From Cupriavidus basilensis (GTDB lineage Bacteria > Pseudomonadota > Gammaproteobacteria > Burkholderiales > Burkholderiaceae): DNA of 64,000 nucleotides. The notes beneath the pieces are model-generated. The model made no database searches. It saw only the letters and a program-made list of their open reading frames with translations, and had not been told where the DNA came from. Within the stretch, counting starts at the first letter, position 1. Every line of letters begins with the position of its first letter. The position numbers and the translations under genes are program-made. The DNA is taken from assembly GCF_000876015.1 (NCBI RefSeq), contig NZ_BBQM01000025.1:124001-188000 (forward strand). Reading direction: 5' to 3'. Positions 40,887-50,281 of the stretch are shown here, in pieces.

Positions 40887-41417
40887 CACCACTTCTAATG
40901 CGCGCGCAACGCCATCCCCTCACCCCCGCGGTCCTCATATTTGCCGCTGAAAGACGGCATAAATAGTGCCTCTTTCCGGGATCAACCCAAGATCATGATA
41001 TTGGGAAATGGACGGTGCTGGCGGCTGAGAACGGTGCCGCTGCTCCGCGGCCCAGCAGCGGGTCCCAGCAACATCGCGACTTGTATATACATGACATCCC
41101 TCCTATGGGAGGTCTGTAGCCACGCTCCCTTCGCGTCGATAACTAGGTCCTTGAGGTGATCATTTGACGGCCACCTTCAAAAACTAGGTCGAACTAGCGA
41201 GCTTTCACAACTAATGACGATCGCGACCGGGACTAATCTCCCTCGGAGGCGTGCCAGCGCGCCGAGTTCTCGCCCATTGCCGCTGCCCTTGACATTGGAC
41301 TCGAAGGGTTCCGAAACACGGATCTACACACCGACTGCAGGCCACCCTGTAGCACTTCGCCCCCTTATTGACGCATTCGGTGCGGATGACACCGATTCGC
41401 CAGCCCTTTCTTTGCCC
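40887..41417. other. 530-nt intergenic region, possible regulatory or origin DNA
   Basis: No supported gene. Holds AACTAGGTC twice (41141-41149, 41183-41191), an imperfect TTGAGGTG/CACCTTCAA inverted repeat between them and the degenerate 28-bp repeat. It separates divergent units T9 and P15-7, a plausible place for an origin, but I see no AT-rich block or DnaA box. Confidence 0.35.
41179..41206. repeat. 28-bp repeat, degenerate copy D
   Basis: AGCTTTC arm perfect; the other arm reads AAAAACT instead of GAAAGCT, with the same 14-base separation. Confidence 0.4.
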
Positions 41418-41444
41418 TTGACTTTGCAAGGCCGGCTGTAGCCT
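41418..41444 (+). promoter_or_regulatory. P15 promoter 7
   Basis: CTTGACTTT; TTGACT 41418-41423, 15-bp spacer, TAGCCT 41439-41444. It points into the IscB element; before that insertion it would have lain about 55 nt before the gene now at 43201. Confidence 0.5.
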
Positions 41445-41499
41445 TAAACGATTGGACGGGAAAGCGAAGTTCACCATCAACACATAGGAACAAGAAGCG

Positions 41500-41791
41500 T
41501 CAATAACCCCTCCCCGAAGGGAGGGGCTTGAGGGAGCAATCCTGAGAGCCCGAGATTGACCAGGGCAAGCGGTAACCAGCCCGCTACGTTGTGCAGAAGT
41601 GCGCAGACCCACCGCCGAATGCTTCCTCAGTTCGGCGCTCTGGAAGCGATGGCAGCAGACAAGCCACGGGTAGGCACGAAACGGGCTATCGCCGGGAGTC
41701 ATCCCAATCTGCTGCACAACTTGCCCGAGGGGAGACCTTCCATGAGGAAGGCGTTACAAGGCCCGTAAGGGCACATACATAGGAGCCGATC
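41500..41791 (+). ncRNA. omega-RNA region of the IscB element
   Basis: IscB nucleases use a guide RNA encoded just upstream of the gene, with the guide at its 5' end. Here the 290 nt before iscB begin with a strong CCCCTCCC/GGGAGGGG stem (41507-41526), followed by AGGGAGCAATCC and several further hairpins, and no plausible ORF. The guide would come from bases just left of about 41505. Ends are estimates. Confidence 0.7.
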
Positions 41792-43204
41792 ATGTCGGTT
41801 TTTGTTCTGGACAAGCATGGCAAGCCGCTCATGCCATGCACCGAGAAGCGCGCTCGATTACTGCTTGAGCGTCGCCGGGCGCGCGTGCATCGCGTTGTGC
41901 CGGCCGTTATCCGTCTGGTTGACCGCACGGTCGATGACTGCGAGTTTCAGCCCCTGCGTATCAAGTTGGACCCAGGCAGCAAGATGACCGGGGGGGCGCT
42001 AGTGCGCGATACGGAGCTGGCTTGCTCCGTATCCGGGGAGATCCGACGTGGTGCGGCAGTGTTGAACCTGTTCGAACTCGTGCATCGTGGCCGTCAAATC
42101 AGCGAGTCCCTGACGGCTCGCCGTTCCATGCGCCGGCGTCGCCGCGGCGCGAACCTGCGTTATCGGGCTCCGCGCTTCCTGAATCGTACGCGCCCTGCTG
42201 GCTGGCTCGCGCCATCGCTCCAGCATCGCGTGGACACGACGATGGCATGGGTTCAGCGCATCCGCCGTTGGGCTCCCGTCAACGGCGTCTCGTCTGAGCT
42301 GGTGCGCTTTGACATGCAGGCAATGGAAAATCCGGAAATTTCTGGCGTCGAGTACCAACAGGGTACGCTCGCCGGTTACGAGGTGCGCGAATACCTGCTC
42401 AAAAAATGGGGGCGCACATGCATCTATTGCGACGCGACGGACCGCCCGCTTCAGATCGAGCACTTGACTGCGAGAGCAAAAGGCGGCACGAACCGCATCG
42501 GTAACCTTGGACTGGCTTGCGGCCCCTGCAACCAGGACAAGGGTGCAAATGACGTACGCGAGTACGTCGACGACCCGAAACGTCTGGCCCGCATACTTGC
42601 GGCCGCATCGCGTCCACTGAAGGATGCTGCCGCCGTCAATGCGACGCGTTGGGCGTTAGCTAACGCTCTGAAGTCGACGGGCTTGGCTGTCGAACTTGCC
42701 TCCGGCGGGCGGACGAAATATAACCGCGTGACCCTCGGCGTGCCGAAAACGCACGCGCTTGACGCAATGTGCGTCGGTGACGTTTGCGACGTGTCGGGTT
42801 GGCGGCGGCCGACCTTGCAGATCAAGGCCATGGGCCGCGGAAGCTATCAACGTACTCGGCTCACTGCGCACGGGTTCCCTCGCGGTTACCTGATGCGCAG
42901 GAAACAAGTCAAAGGGTTTCAAACGGGCGACCGGGTCTGCGCCAACGTCCCTTCCGGGAAGAAGGCTGGTGTTCATACCGGGCGGGTTGCAGTGCGCGCC
43001 AGCGGATCGTTCAACATCCAGACCGACGGCGCGGTAGTCCAAGGCATCAGCCACAAGTATTGCCGGATCATTCAACGTGGTGACGGCTACCACTATCAAA
43101 CTAAAGATAGCTATTCACAAGGAGAGACGGGAGAAGGGCGTGCTAAGCACGCCGCGCTATCCATCCCCGTCCTGAAGGACGGGGTTTCCCGCGCATCCCG
43201 ATGA
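41792..43204 (+). CDS. iscB: IscB RNA-guided nuclease
   Basis: 470 aa. PLMP domain at the N-terminus (GKPLMPCTEKRARLL); RuvC-I IKLDPGSKMTG near residue 52; Arg-rich bridge helix RRSMRRRRRGANLRYR near 110; RuvC-II with Glu in SSELVRFD near 169; HNH domain CIYCDATD, LQIEHLTARAKGG, LACGPCNQDKG (about 210-250); RuvC-III KTHALDAM near 321. All catalytic residues appear present. The stop overlaps the next ATG, and the last residues are translated from the element's right-end hairpin. No TnpA transposase is nearby. Confidence 0.9.
   Translation: MSVFVLDKHGKPLMPCTEKRARLLLERRRARVHRVVPAVIRLVDRTVDDCEFQPLRIKLDPGSKMTGGALVRDTELACSVSGEIRRGAAVLNLFELVHRGRQISESLTARRSMRRRRRGANLRYRAPRFLNRTRPAGWLAPSLQHRVDTTMAWVQRIRRWAPVNGVSSELVRFDMQAMENPEISGVEYQQGTLAGYEVREYLLKKWGRTCIYCDATDRPLQIEHLTARAKGGTNRIGNLGLACGPCNQDKGANDVREYVDDPKRLARILAAASRPLKDAAAVNATRWALANALKSTGLAVELASGGRTKYNRVTLGVPKTHALDAMCVGDVCDVSGWRRPTLQIKAMGRGSYQRTRLTAHGFPRGYLMRRKQVKGFQTGDRVCANVPSGKKAGVHTGRVAVRASGSFNIQTDGAVVQGISHKYCRIIQRGDGYHYQTKDSYSQGETGEGRAKHAALSIPVLKDGVSRASR
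43165..43184 (+). other. right-end hairpin of the IscB element
   Basis: CCCCGTCC/GGACGGGG followed by TTT, as at the right end of many IS200/IS605-group and IscB elements. Lies 17 nt before the start of the next gene. Confidence 0.5.
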
Positions 43205-44358
43205 GCAACAGCCATATCCTCGCACAGTCGGAGCCTCGCCGAGAAATCTCGATCCTCGAACTCACGCGGCTTCTGCTTGGTTCCGAGGTGGACTCCGCAT
43301 CAATCGGCCGCATCGTTCATGCTGCCGAGCAGATTTCCCAGGCGCGAGATCGAATCCGTACCGAGTACATGATTATCGGGTCTCACCTGGCCGACATCCA
43401 CCAGACGCTCTACATCGCCATAAACAAACGCCTCGATAACCCGACCAAAGCGCGGGCGCAGGCGAGTCGCCTGCTGAACGATTACGCCTCCCGAAGCCTG
43501 CAGATCAGCAAACACACCGCGATTCAATATCTCCAGGTGTACCAGCGATTCGTGAACAGCAACGAGGCGATCGAGTTTCTGAACCTGGGCGAACTCACGA
43601 TCCTGAAACGATCCGACATCTCGGAGGAGGAGGTCCAGCTACTGGTCAATGCGAAGAAGCGCCACGAATCCTTCTCTCGCGACGAGATCCTCCCGTTCAT
43701 CGAGAGGTATCGCGCAGCCTCTGATGAGGTCAACACGTTGATGGCGGCCTTGGAGAGCGCGAAGGAACAACTCTCCAACGGATTGGCACAGAAAACTGAA
43801 CTCGAACTGGAGATCAAGTATTTGCGCGAGCGGGCGACCAGCGCCGACACCAAAGAGTCCGAGCACCGCGAAGCACTCGCCGCGGCACAGGCAGCGCTCG
43901 ACTCTCAAAGTCACACGGTCCAGTCCCAACGCGTTTCTATCGATCGACTGAGGCTGGAAAAGGAAGGTGCCGAGAAGGCGATAGCCGAGATGCGAGTACG
44001 CGAAGTGGTACGCGAGGTCAAAGTCGAGGTGGTTCCATCGGGGTACAAGAGCGTATCTGACGCGATCGACACCGCGAGGCGTGAACTCGCCGAAACCGAG
44101 AACCAGCTCAACGTGAAAAAGCAGCAGCTCAATTCGATAGCGTCGGAGCTTCTTGACCGCGAAACAACTGCTGCCGAAAAGGGGCGCATCGAAATTCGGC
44201 TGGCCGGGCTGAAAGCAGACATCGACGAGGCCACCATGAAGGTTCGCTCGGCGACCGGTCTTGGCACCTTCAGCCGAGAACACCAGCCTCACATCGCGTC
44301 CATCCGCGACAGCATGCGCGCGCTGTCGGATGCCGTGCAGACAGCATTCGGAGATTGA
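43201..44358 (+). CDS. coiled-coil plasmid protein with possible DNA-binding N-terminus
   Basis: 385 aa. Residues 1-160 are helical and include a helix-turn-helix-like stretch (ISKHTAIQYLQVYQRF); residues about 170-345 form a long coiled coil. The pattern recalls DUF3102 or KfrA-type plasmid proteins, without a firm match. The ATG overlaps the iscB stop and has no ribosome site; its native upstream region appears to be left of the IscB insertion. Confidence 0.6.
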   Translation: MSNSHILAQSEPRREISILELTRLLLGSEVDSASIGRIVHAAEQISQARDRIRTEYMIIGSHLADIHQTLYIAINKRLDNPTKARAQASRLLNDYASRSLQISKHTAIQYLQVYQRFVNSNEAIEFLNLGELTILKRSDISEEEVQLLVNAKKRHESFSRDEILPFIERYRAASDEVNTLMAALESAKEQLSNGLAQKTELELEIKYLRERATSADTKESEHREALAAAQAALDSQSHTVQSQRVSIDRLRLEKEGAEKAIAEMRVREVVREVKVEVVPSGYKSVSDAIDTARRELAETENQLNVKKQQLNSIASELLDRETTAAEKGRIEIRLAGLKADIDEATMKVRSATGLGTFSREHQPHIASIRDSMRALSDAVQTAFGD

Positions 44359-44360
44359 TC

Positions 44361-45554
44361 TTGAAACCTGCCGCACCCAACAACCCCCAACAGAGTGTTC
44401 CCACGTGGGTCTTGGACCGGGTCTTCTCTGCCAATTTTCGTCTCTCGTCGTATCTGCTGAACGCGATGACGGTCAATACAGGGCTCGCATCGGCGTTCGA
44501 GGTAGACCAGTCGCAACTTGCCCAGCTTCGAGACGACTTGTCCATATCGGCGCTCATCTTCAATAGTCCGTTTCTCGCCTACGCCCCCACACTATCCACG
44601 CCTGAGGATTGGCGATCTTTCATCGACGGCCGGACGCCCACCAAGACACTCGTCGATCTGCGCAAGAAGATGCCTGAACTGTCCATCGTCGATTCGATGC
44701 TTCTTGAACAGGCAAACCGCTCGTACGTCGGCGCCATGTACGACGTGCTCAACATGTCAGCGCTCGCGGCTCCGTTACTAGGCATCTCCAACGACCTGGC
44801 GGCGTACCTTCGCTCGGTGCCGCAACATGAGATTGATCTCGCGATCTCGGAAAGACGGGTGCCTCTATTTCAGTGGCGTATCCAGAACCGACTCTTTTGG
44901 TACGAGGCTGTTGCTGGAACGTTGACGCCGGAACTCGTTGCACACTACCTGATGGATACGTCCCCAACTCGCGCGGATCGAATGCCGCATTCGGGCGTAT
45001 GGGGTCACTTTCAACTTCCGAGATTGGCCGTCGATGGGTATTGCGAAGCCTTCATCAAGCTCGGGTGTCGAGCCATGAGTGTGGCCACGTTGTTCAACGT
45101 TACGCCCAAGCGCACGCGGGACCTCTACACCCTACTGCACGGCGAGTCTTCGCCATCCGGGAAGCAACCTGATTCCGCGATTTGGTACCTCGATTCTGGC
45201 TCCAGGCGAGTCCAGTCGACGTTCCAAGTCTGGCTCTTCCGATGCGCCTTGGCATCCGATTTGAATATCCCCTCAGCCTTTCTAGCTGCGATGGATGTCA
45301 GCAACCGGATGTTCAGAGAAGATAGGCTTCCAACAGAACGCGCGCTCCACCTACTGCGTTCATTCGCCAGCAACAACGAGCTCGCCATCAAGACATGCCG
45401 GAGTTGCGGAACGCCATACCTTGCCTCGAATGCCGCCGCACGCATCGAACTGAGCAACTCGTTCCAATGCCCCTGCTGCACCGGGGTCCTGTCCTCACCA
45501 AATGCACCTAATCGAAAACGCCTTCGCGGACGGCCGCGGTTGAAGCGTGTCTAG
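44361..45554 (+). CDS. FlhC-like transcriptional regulator, extended form
   Basis: 397 aa. The C-terminal part (about 285-385) resembles FlhC: helices ending LLRSFASNNELAIK, then a zinc site CRSCGTPYLA and CPCC. FlhC itself is about 190 aa, so this is about twice as long; plasmid relatives such as AcaC and SetC control transfer genes. Start is TTG at 44361, with GGAG 7 nt upstream. Part of one operon with the coiled-coil gene. Confidence 0.6.
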   Translation: MKPAAPNNPQQSVPTWVLDRVFSANFRLSSYLLNAMTVNTGLASAFEVDQSQLAQLRDDLSISALIFNSPFLAYAPTLSTPEDWRSFIDGRTPTKTLVDLRKKMPELSIVDSMLLEQANRSYVGAMYDVLNMSALAAPLLGISNDLAAYLRSVPQHEIDLAISERRVPLFQWRIQNRLFWYEAVAGTLTPELVAHYLMDTSPTRADRMPHSGVWGHFQLPRLAVDGYCEAFIKLGCRAMSVATLFNVTPKRTRDLYTLLHGESSPSGKQPDSAIWYLDSGSRRVQSTFQVWLFRCALASDLNIPSAFLAAMDVSNRMFREDRLPTERALHLLRSFASNNELAIKTCRSCGTPYLASNAAARIELSNSFQCPCCTGVLSSPNAPNRKRLRGRPRLKRV

Positions 45555-45606
45555 CGGACGTTAGAATCATGCCCCTCACCGCCAATCGGCATACCTTGGA
45601 GGTTTA

Positions 45607-45948
45607 ATGCTCACTGCCATCGCGATGTTCATATTGATCAACGGGCTGCCTGCATATATGGCTCGACGAATGGCTCGCCGCAAGGGCCGGAGCGAAATGT
45701 TCTGGTTCATCGCTGGCATTTTCGGTTCATGGTTTGTCGTCGGGATTCTGGCACTAATGCGGTCTTCCAGCACGCCCACGCTAGCCGAATACCTGGCAGC
45801 GAACCCGACCTGCAAAACGCCCACCGGCATTGCGTGCAAATTCTGCGGCTCGCGAAGTATTCGCTTGTGGCGCGACGAGTCGGGATATGCAATCCACCAA
45901 CGACACTTCTGCAATCACTGCGGTGAGTTGCTGTATCGAAGCGGTTGA
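45607..45948 (+). CDS. membrane protein with C-terminal zinc ribbon
   Basis: 113 aa. Two membrane segments (about 2-18 and 31-50), then a CKFCGS and CNHCGE zinc ribbon in the cytoplasm. GGAGG 4 nt before the ATG. Last backbone gene before the metal island. Confidence 0.65.
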   Translation: MLTAIAMFILINGLPAYMARRMARRKGRSEMFWFIAGIFGSWFVVGILALMRSSSTPTLAEYLAANPTCKTPTGIACKFCGSRSIRLWRDESGYAIHQRHFCNHCGELLYRSG

Positions 45949-46088
45949 GCGGGGTGAGCCCAACGGAACGACAATACGATGCCCCTTGGGCGCGGCAAGC
46001 CTCGTCCTTCAGGGCGAAGAAGGATAGCGCGCAGGGTCAAGCCCTGAGCAGACATTCCGCCGGAATGTGAAGTGTCGTCCGCGATCCA
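45949..46088. other. junction between backbone and metal island
   Basis: 140 nt without a gene. Contains a perfect ACATTCC/GGAATGT hairpin (about 46052-46068) and a GTCCTTC-rich stretch like IS200/IS605-group ends, a possible scar of insertion. Confidence 0.35.
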
Positions 46089-47142
46089 CTAGTGCGAATG
46101 CCGGTGGTGAACGTCAGGATAGTGGAGATGTTTATGCACCATTGGCTTGTGATAATGCCTATGCCGATGCGGATCTCTGCCGTCCCACGGAAAATCGTGC
46201 GTGTGGTGGTGATGCTCGTCATGCCGGTGCGAATGGCTATGATCAAGCGTCACATGCACGTGCTCGTGTTCGTGCCGCTCCCGCAAATGCAGCCAGATCC
46301 CGAGTGCCATCAAGACTGCGGCAGACCCGAACGTTACGCTTGGAGCCTCCGGCCAAATCAAGAACGAGATCAGCACCCCGAACAATGGGGCAACGGAAAA
46401 GTATGCTCCAGTTCGAGCGGAATCAAGAGCACGCAACCCCACTACGAAGAGCGCAAGACTAATACCATAGCCAGCGAATCCGACCAACATCGCACCGGCT
46501 AGGACAGTGGGCGGGGGCAACATCGCGTCCTGCCCCAAGGCCAACGCAGTATTGCAAAGTCCGGCGCCCACCTTTGATGCAAGCCAGCAAGTGCGCATCG
46601 TTGCTCGACACCTTGCGCGTCAGGTTGTTGTCCACCGCCCGGCACAAGCAGGCCCCGACGAGAAGTAATGCGCCCATCAACAACTGCAGGCTTCCCGACT
46701 GCCATGAGAGCATCAAGCTGCCCGCGACAATGGCGATCATGCCGAGCACGATCTGCCGGTTAGCGTTTTCCTTGAACACGACCCAGGCAATCAACGCCGT
46801 CAAAACCCCCTCCATGTTCAGGAGGAGCGACGCCGAGGCGGCAGCGGTTGAAACGAGCCCCGTCATCAAAAGCGCTGGGCCGGCGATGCCACCGGCCAGA
46901 ATGGTGCCCAATAGCCAGCCCCAATCAGCCTTGGGTATGCCGATCTTTTCACTCGGCGAACTAGACGAACGCCACAGCCGTCGAGCTACGACCACCAGCG
47001 CCAGGCCAACGCCACTACCAAGGTACAAAAAGCCTGCAAGTAGGAGCGGTGAAATTGCTCCTGTCAGGGCTTTGGCGACGGGTGTACTGGCACCGAAGAG
47101 GAGTGCCGCTAGTAGTGCTGGGGATGCGGTGCGCAGGGACAT
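46089..47142 (-). pseudogene. DMT/EamA-family transporter, frameshifted, His-rich tail
   Basis: The N-terminal 190 residues (seven membrane segments, MSLRTASPALLAALLFGAS start) and the C-terminal 150 residues lie in two frames that join at about 46570, where a single-base indel after LLACIK restores one EamA-type protein. The C-terminus is extremely His-rich (HSHSHRHDEHHHH), suggesting metal binding. The family exports small molecules or metals; here it is probably inactive unless the indel is an error. Confidence 0.75.
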
Positions 47143-47192
47143 TGCAGGAGGAACTCAAACGCTAGTGGGCAGAGTGGAGTGATCGTCCGACG

Positions 47193-47710
47193 CTACTTCC
47201 ATCGGCGAAGAACATGCTGAAAGACAAGGCTATTCGGTAGCCGTAGCACGATCTCTTGGCCGTCGTACGTCGCTTCCAGCAACGTCGTATAAACTAGGTT
47301 GATATTCACTACCCGTCCTTTTATCCCCGGCTTTTCCCCATTCTCCAGCAGCTCAACTGTTTCCCCGATGCGGAAAGCCCGGGTAAAGTAGATAAGCAGC
47401 GCACAGAACAAGTTCGTCAGCACGCTCCATGCAGCGAAGAACGCGACCGCACCCACGGTCGCGAAGCCCGTGATGCCGTCCATAGCACGGCCCCAGATAC
47501 GCCCAAACGCTCCAGGGCCCAGAGGGTGACCGCCACATAGACGATAGTCGCGACAACACGCAATGAAAGCGCGGTAACCTTGGCCGATAGTGAGTACGTG
47601 TTAGTCAGCTTGCGAAGTGACCGACTTGCGATTCGCATCGCTAGCCGTGCAACCGCGCCTATCAGAACCACCTCAACTGCCGGAATCAGGATATCGAACC
47701 AATCTGCCAT
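47193..47710 (-). pseudogene. MscS-type mechanosensitive channel, frameshifted and short
   Basis: The first frame (47710 to about 47480) has two membrane segments; the second (to 47193) has the pore helix GFATVGAVAFFAAWSVLTN and the beta domain. They join near 47480 after a small indel. About 170 aa if repaired, the size of small MscS-like proteins. Confidence 0.65.
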
Positions 47711-48643
47711 CCATTGCGGAATGGTTATCGTGTATAGCTTGAAGAAGTCTGTTCATGAGAAGCGTTACCACGTCCATCTCCGATGGAGTCAAGTTCCACC
47801 GTTCGAACTGAATTTGCATCAACAGCAGGAAATTCCGCATGAGCTAGACGGCTGCTTCGTCTTGCCAGATCATCGCCCGCTGTCGAGCCTTCAGACTGGT
47901 AGCAACGACGCCCAGTTTATACATGGTGCGACGCCACCCCTCACGAATCACGAGCCGGGCCATTACCGCTGCCCTTAACGTGCCGACACCTGCCTCCGCA
48001 AGTGCATGGGAATCGGAGGATTTGGTAGTGAAATGGAGGAAATCCCATGCCTGAAAGGCTGAGATCATCAACAAAGCGGACGCTAATATTGACCGCGTGA
48101 CGCGAGGTCTTCCACGCATTCCACTGCGTGAAGGGATCCTCCCAGCACTGCGGCCCGCGACGGCCCCTCACCTAACTTTGCGACCGGTCTGTCGACTTCG
48201 GCGCGTTGGCGTGTCCGACGCCAACGCGTGAGCGGCACAAGTCTACCATGAGGAAGATTGCGCACACATTGCAAAACAGTTACTAGCCATCCTTCCGGCC
48301 GCGGGGGCGACGCTACAACATTCCGGCTGCTCTCGCTGGACACTCACTAGTGGCCACGCCGTCATCATCTCGCAATCCCCCCGACAGGTACGCCCCCTAG
48401 AATCCCGATGTTCGTTCCCGGGGAGCGAGGGGCCCCCAAGCTCGGCAAACGCACTCCGACGGCCCGCCGTCTAATCGGCTCCCAGTGAAACACATCTGCT
48501 CCTCGTGGAGCTCAAGAATGCGCCGCGTGTTCTGCCACACGCACAACGTCACGAAAGCAACGCAATACCTCCGAGGCCCTGGCCCTTCACTGCGGCTGGC
48601 CGTATTTGAGAAACATTGGTGGCAACTGTCGCCGAAAACCTTG
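47711..48643. other. 930-nt stretch with no supported gene
   Basis: Open frames on both strands are short and without ribosome sites; a 91-codon minus frame (47844-48119) is the longest plausible one and matches nothing I know. Likely decayed DNA upstream of the gtr operon. Confidence 0.4.
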
Positions 48644-50281
48644 ATGGACAGTCTCTTGAAGCGAAAGATTCTCTTGGCCTTGACCATCGCGATCTTGGCG
48701 GTCCTCTGGATTTTCACGCTAGCTGTGCGCCCGTTGTATGAGCCCGATGAGGGGCGATATGCCGAAGTTCCGCGCGAAATGTACGTCTCAGGCGACTGGG
48801 TTACGCCGCGACTGAACGGCGTCAAGTTTTTCGACAAACCGCCTCTGCAGTACTGGGCCACAGCCAGCGCCTACATGATCTTCGGCCCGTCAGAATGGAC
48901 TGCTCGGATCTGGAGTGCGCTCGCGGGACTCTTAGGGGTAGCTGCCGCATGGTGGGCAGCCCGATTGCTCTACGGAAGCCTGATTGGCCTGGCCGCGGCG
49001 CTGGCACTTATCGGCGCCCCACTCTGGATTCTCGGCTCGAACCTAACAACGACGGACATTGGCGTAGGCGCGCTTCTCGGAAGCGCAGCCTTGGTATTCA
49101 CTGTGGCGTACCAGACCCAGAACCAGCGTTTGTTTCCTGTCGTCTGGCTGCTGGTTGGACTGGCGTTCCTGGCCAAAGGCTTGATCGCCATCGTGCTTCC
49201 TGCGATGACGTTACTGCTATATGCGCTCCTTACGGGACAGCTCTTCGGCTTCCTGAACACGAAATTCTGGCGCTGGAGTCTGCTCGCCGTAGCGATAGCA
49301 GTGCCGTGGATCATCGTGGTCTCGATGCGCAACCCGGAGTTTCTGAACTACTTCTTCATCCACGAACATTTTGCAAGGTTCTCATCCTCGGTGCACGAGC
49401 GAGACAAGCCCTTCTGGTTCTTCTTTGCAGTGGGCGCCGCCGGTGTTCTGCCATTCATCGCTCTGATTCCCGGCGCCATCGTACCTCGGCCGGGGATGGC
49501 CCGGACAACGCGGAGCTTCGATTCCCAGCTATTTCTGTCGATATGGGTGATCGTTGTCATTGGCTTTTTCTCGATTTCCCGCTCTAAGCTGCCGCTCTAT
49601 ATCCTCCCGGCCTTTCCGCCGGCGGCCGTACTGCTTGCCCATCGCGCGATGGGCGTGACTCGCACCACCCTTGCCGCAAGCTTCCTTTCCTTGCCAGTGC
49701 TCGGCGTAGCCATCGCGTTCCTGCTGTGGCACCCGACACTTTCGAGCGCGATGCTCAAGCGCGACGTGAGCGACCCCGCATCGCTTCAAATATGGGGCTT
49801 CATCGCCATGGCGATCCTGGTGCTTGGCGGCTTCCTGGCCTTTGGCATCGCAATTCGGGGCCGCAGTCTTCGCGCGGTCGCCGTTGCGTCCCTGACCACG
49901 CTTGCCGGCCTGCAGGCGGGATTGCTGGCGTCCCGGGCATTTGAATCGCTCTCCATCAAGCCGATCGGCATGGAAGTCAAGGCAGCGGCCCGCATCGACA
50001 CGGAACTGTTCAACGTCGGGCAGATTGACCGAGGCCTGGCGTTCTATGCCGAGCGGGAGCCCATCATTGTGGCCGCCAGATCCGAGCTGGATCTTGGCTT
50101 CTCTGTCGAACCAAACAAGTGGATCGCCGATGAAGCAGCGTTTGTACAGCGATGGAAGGCCTCCGGACACAAGCTCGCCGTCATGCGCAAGGACACCTTC
50201 GAGCGCCTGAAGACTTTGCTCGGAACGGATACGACCGTGCTCAGCCAGCATGGGGTCAACGTTCTGGTGCAAAAGCCATGA
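48644..50281 (+). CDS. ArnT/PMT-type lipid-linked sugar transferase (GtrM-like)
   Basis: 545 aa, about 12 membrane segments. RPLYEPDEGRYAEVPREM near residue 27 is the ArnT-type catalytic loop, and FDKPPLQYW near 62 completes it. Members transfer a sugar from undecaprenyl phosphate to lipid A or other envelope acceptors, often changing polymyxin or metal resistance. The ATG at 48644 is preferred over 48485 because the extension is not membrane-like. Its stop overlaps the GtrA start. Confidence 0.85.
   Translation: MDSLLKRKILLALTIAILAVLWIFTLAVRPLYEPDEGRYAEVPREMYVSGDWVTPRLNGVKFFDKPPLQYWATASAYMIFGPSEWTARIWSALAGLLGVAAAWWAARLLYGSLIGLAAALALIGAPLWILGSNLTTTDIGVGALLGSAALVFTVAYQTQNQRLFPVVWLLVGLAFLAKGLIAIVLPAMTLLLYALLTGQLFGFLNTKFWRWSLLAVAIAVPWIIVVSMRNPEFLNYFFIHEHFARFSSSVHERDKPFWFFFAVGAAGVLPFIALIPGAIVPRPGMARTTRSFDSQLFLSIWVIVVIGFFSISRSKLPLYILPAFPPAAVLLAHRAMGVTRTTLAASFLSLPVLGVAIAFLLWHPTLSSAMLKRDVSDPASLQIWGFIAMAILVLGGFLAFGIAIRGRSLRAVAVASLTTLAGLQAGLLASRAFESLSIKPIGMEVKAAARIDTELFNVGQIDRGLAFYAEREPIIVAARSELDLGFSVEPNKWIADEAAFVQRWKASGHKLAVMRKDTFERLKTLLGTDTTVLSQHGVNVLVQKP

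Noticed and set aside
43639..44376. 245-codon minus-strand frame
   Set aside because: Antisense to the coiled-coil gene; no ribosome site and unlikely composition.
47844..48119. 91-codon minus frame in the gap before the gtr operon
   Set aside because: No ribosome site, no recognisable motif and neighbouring frames equally long.
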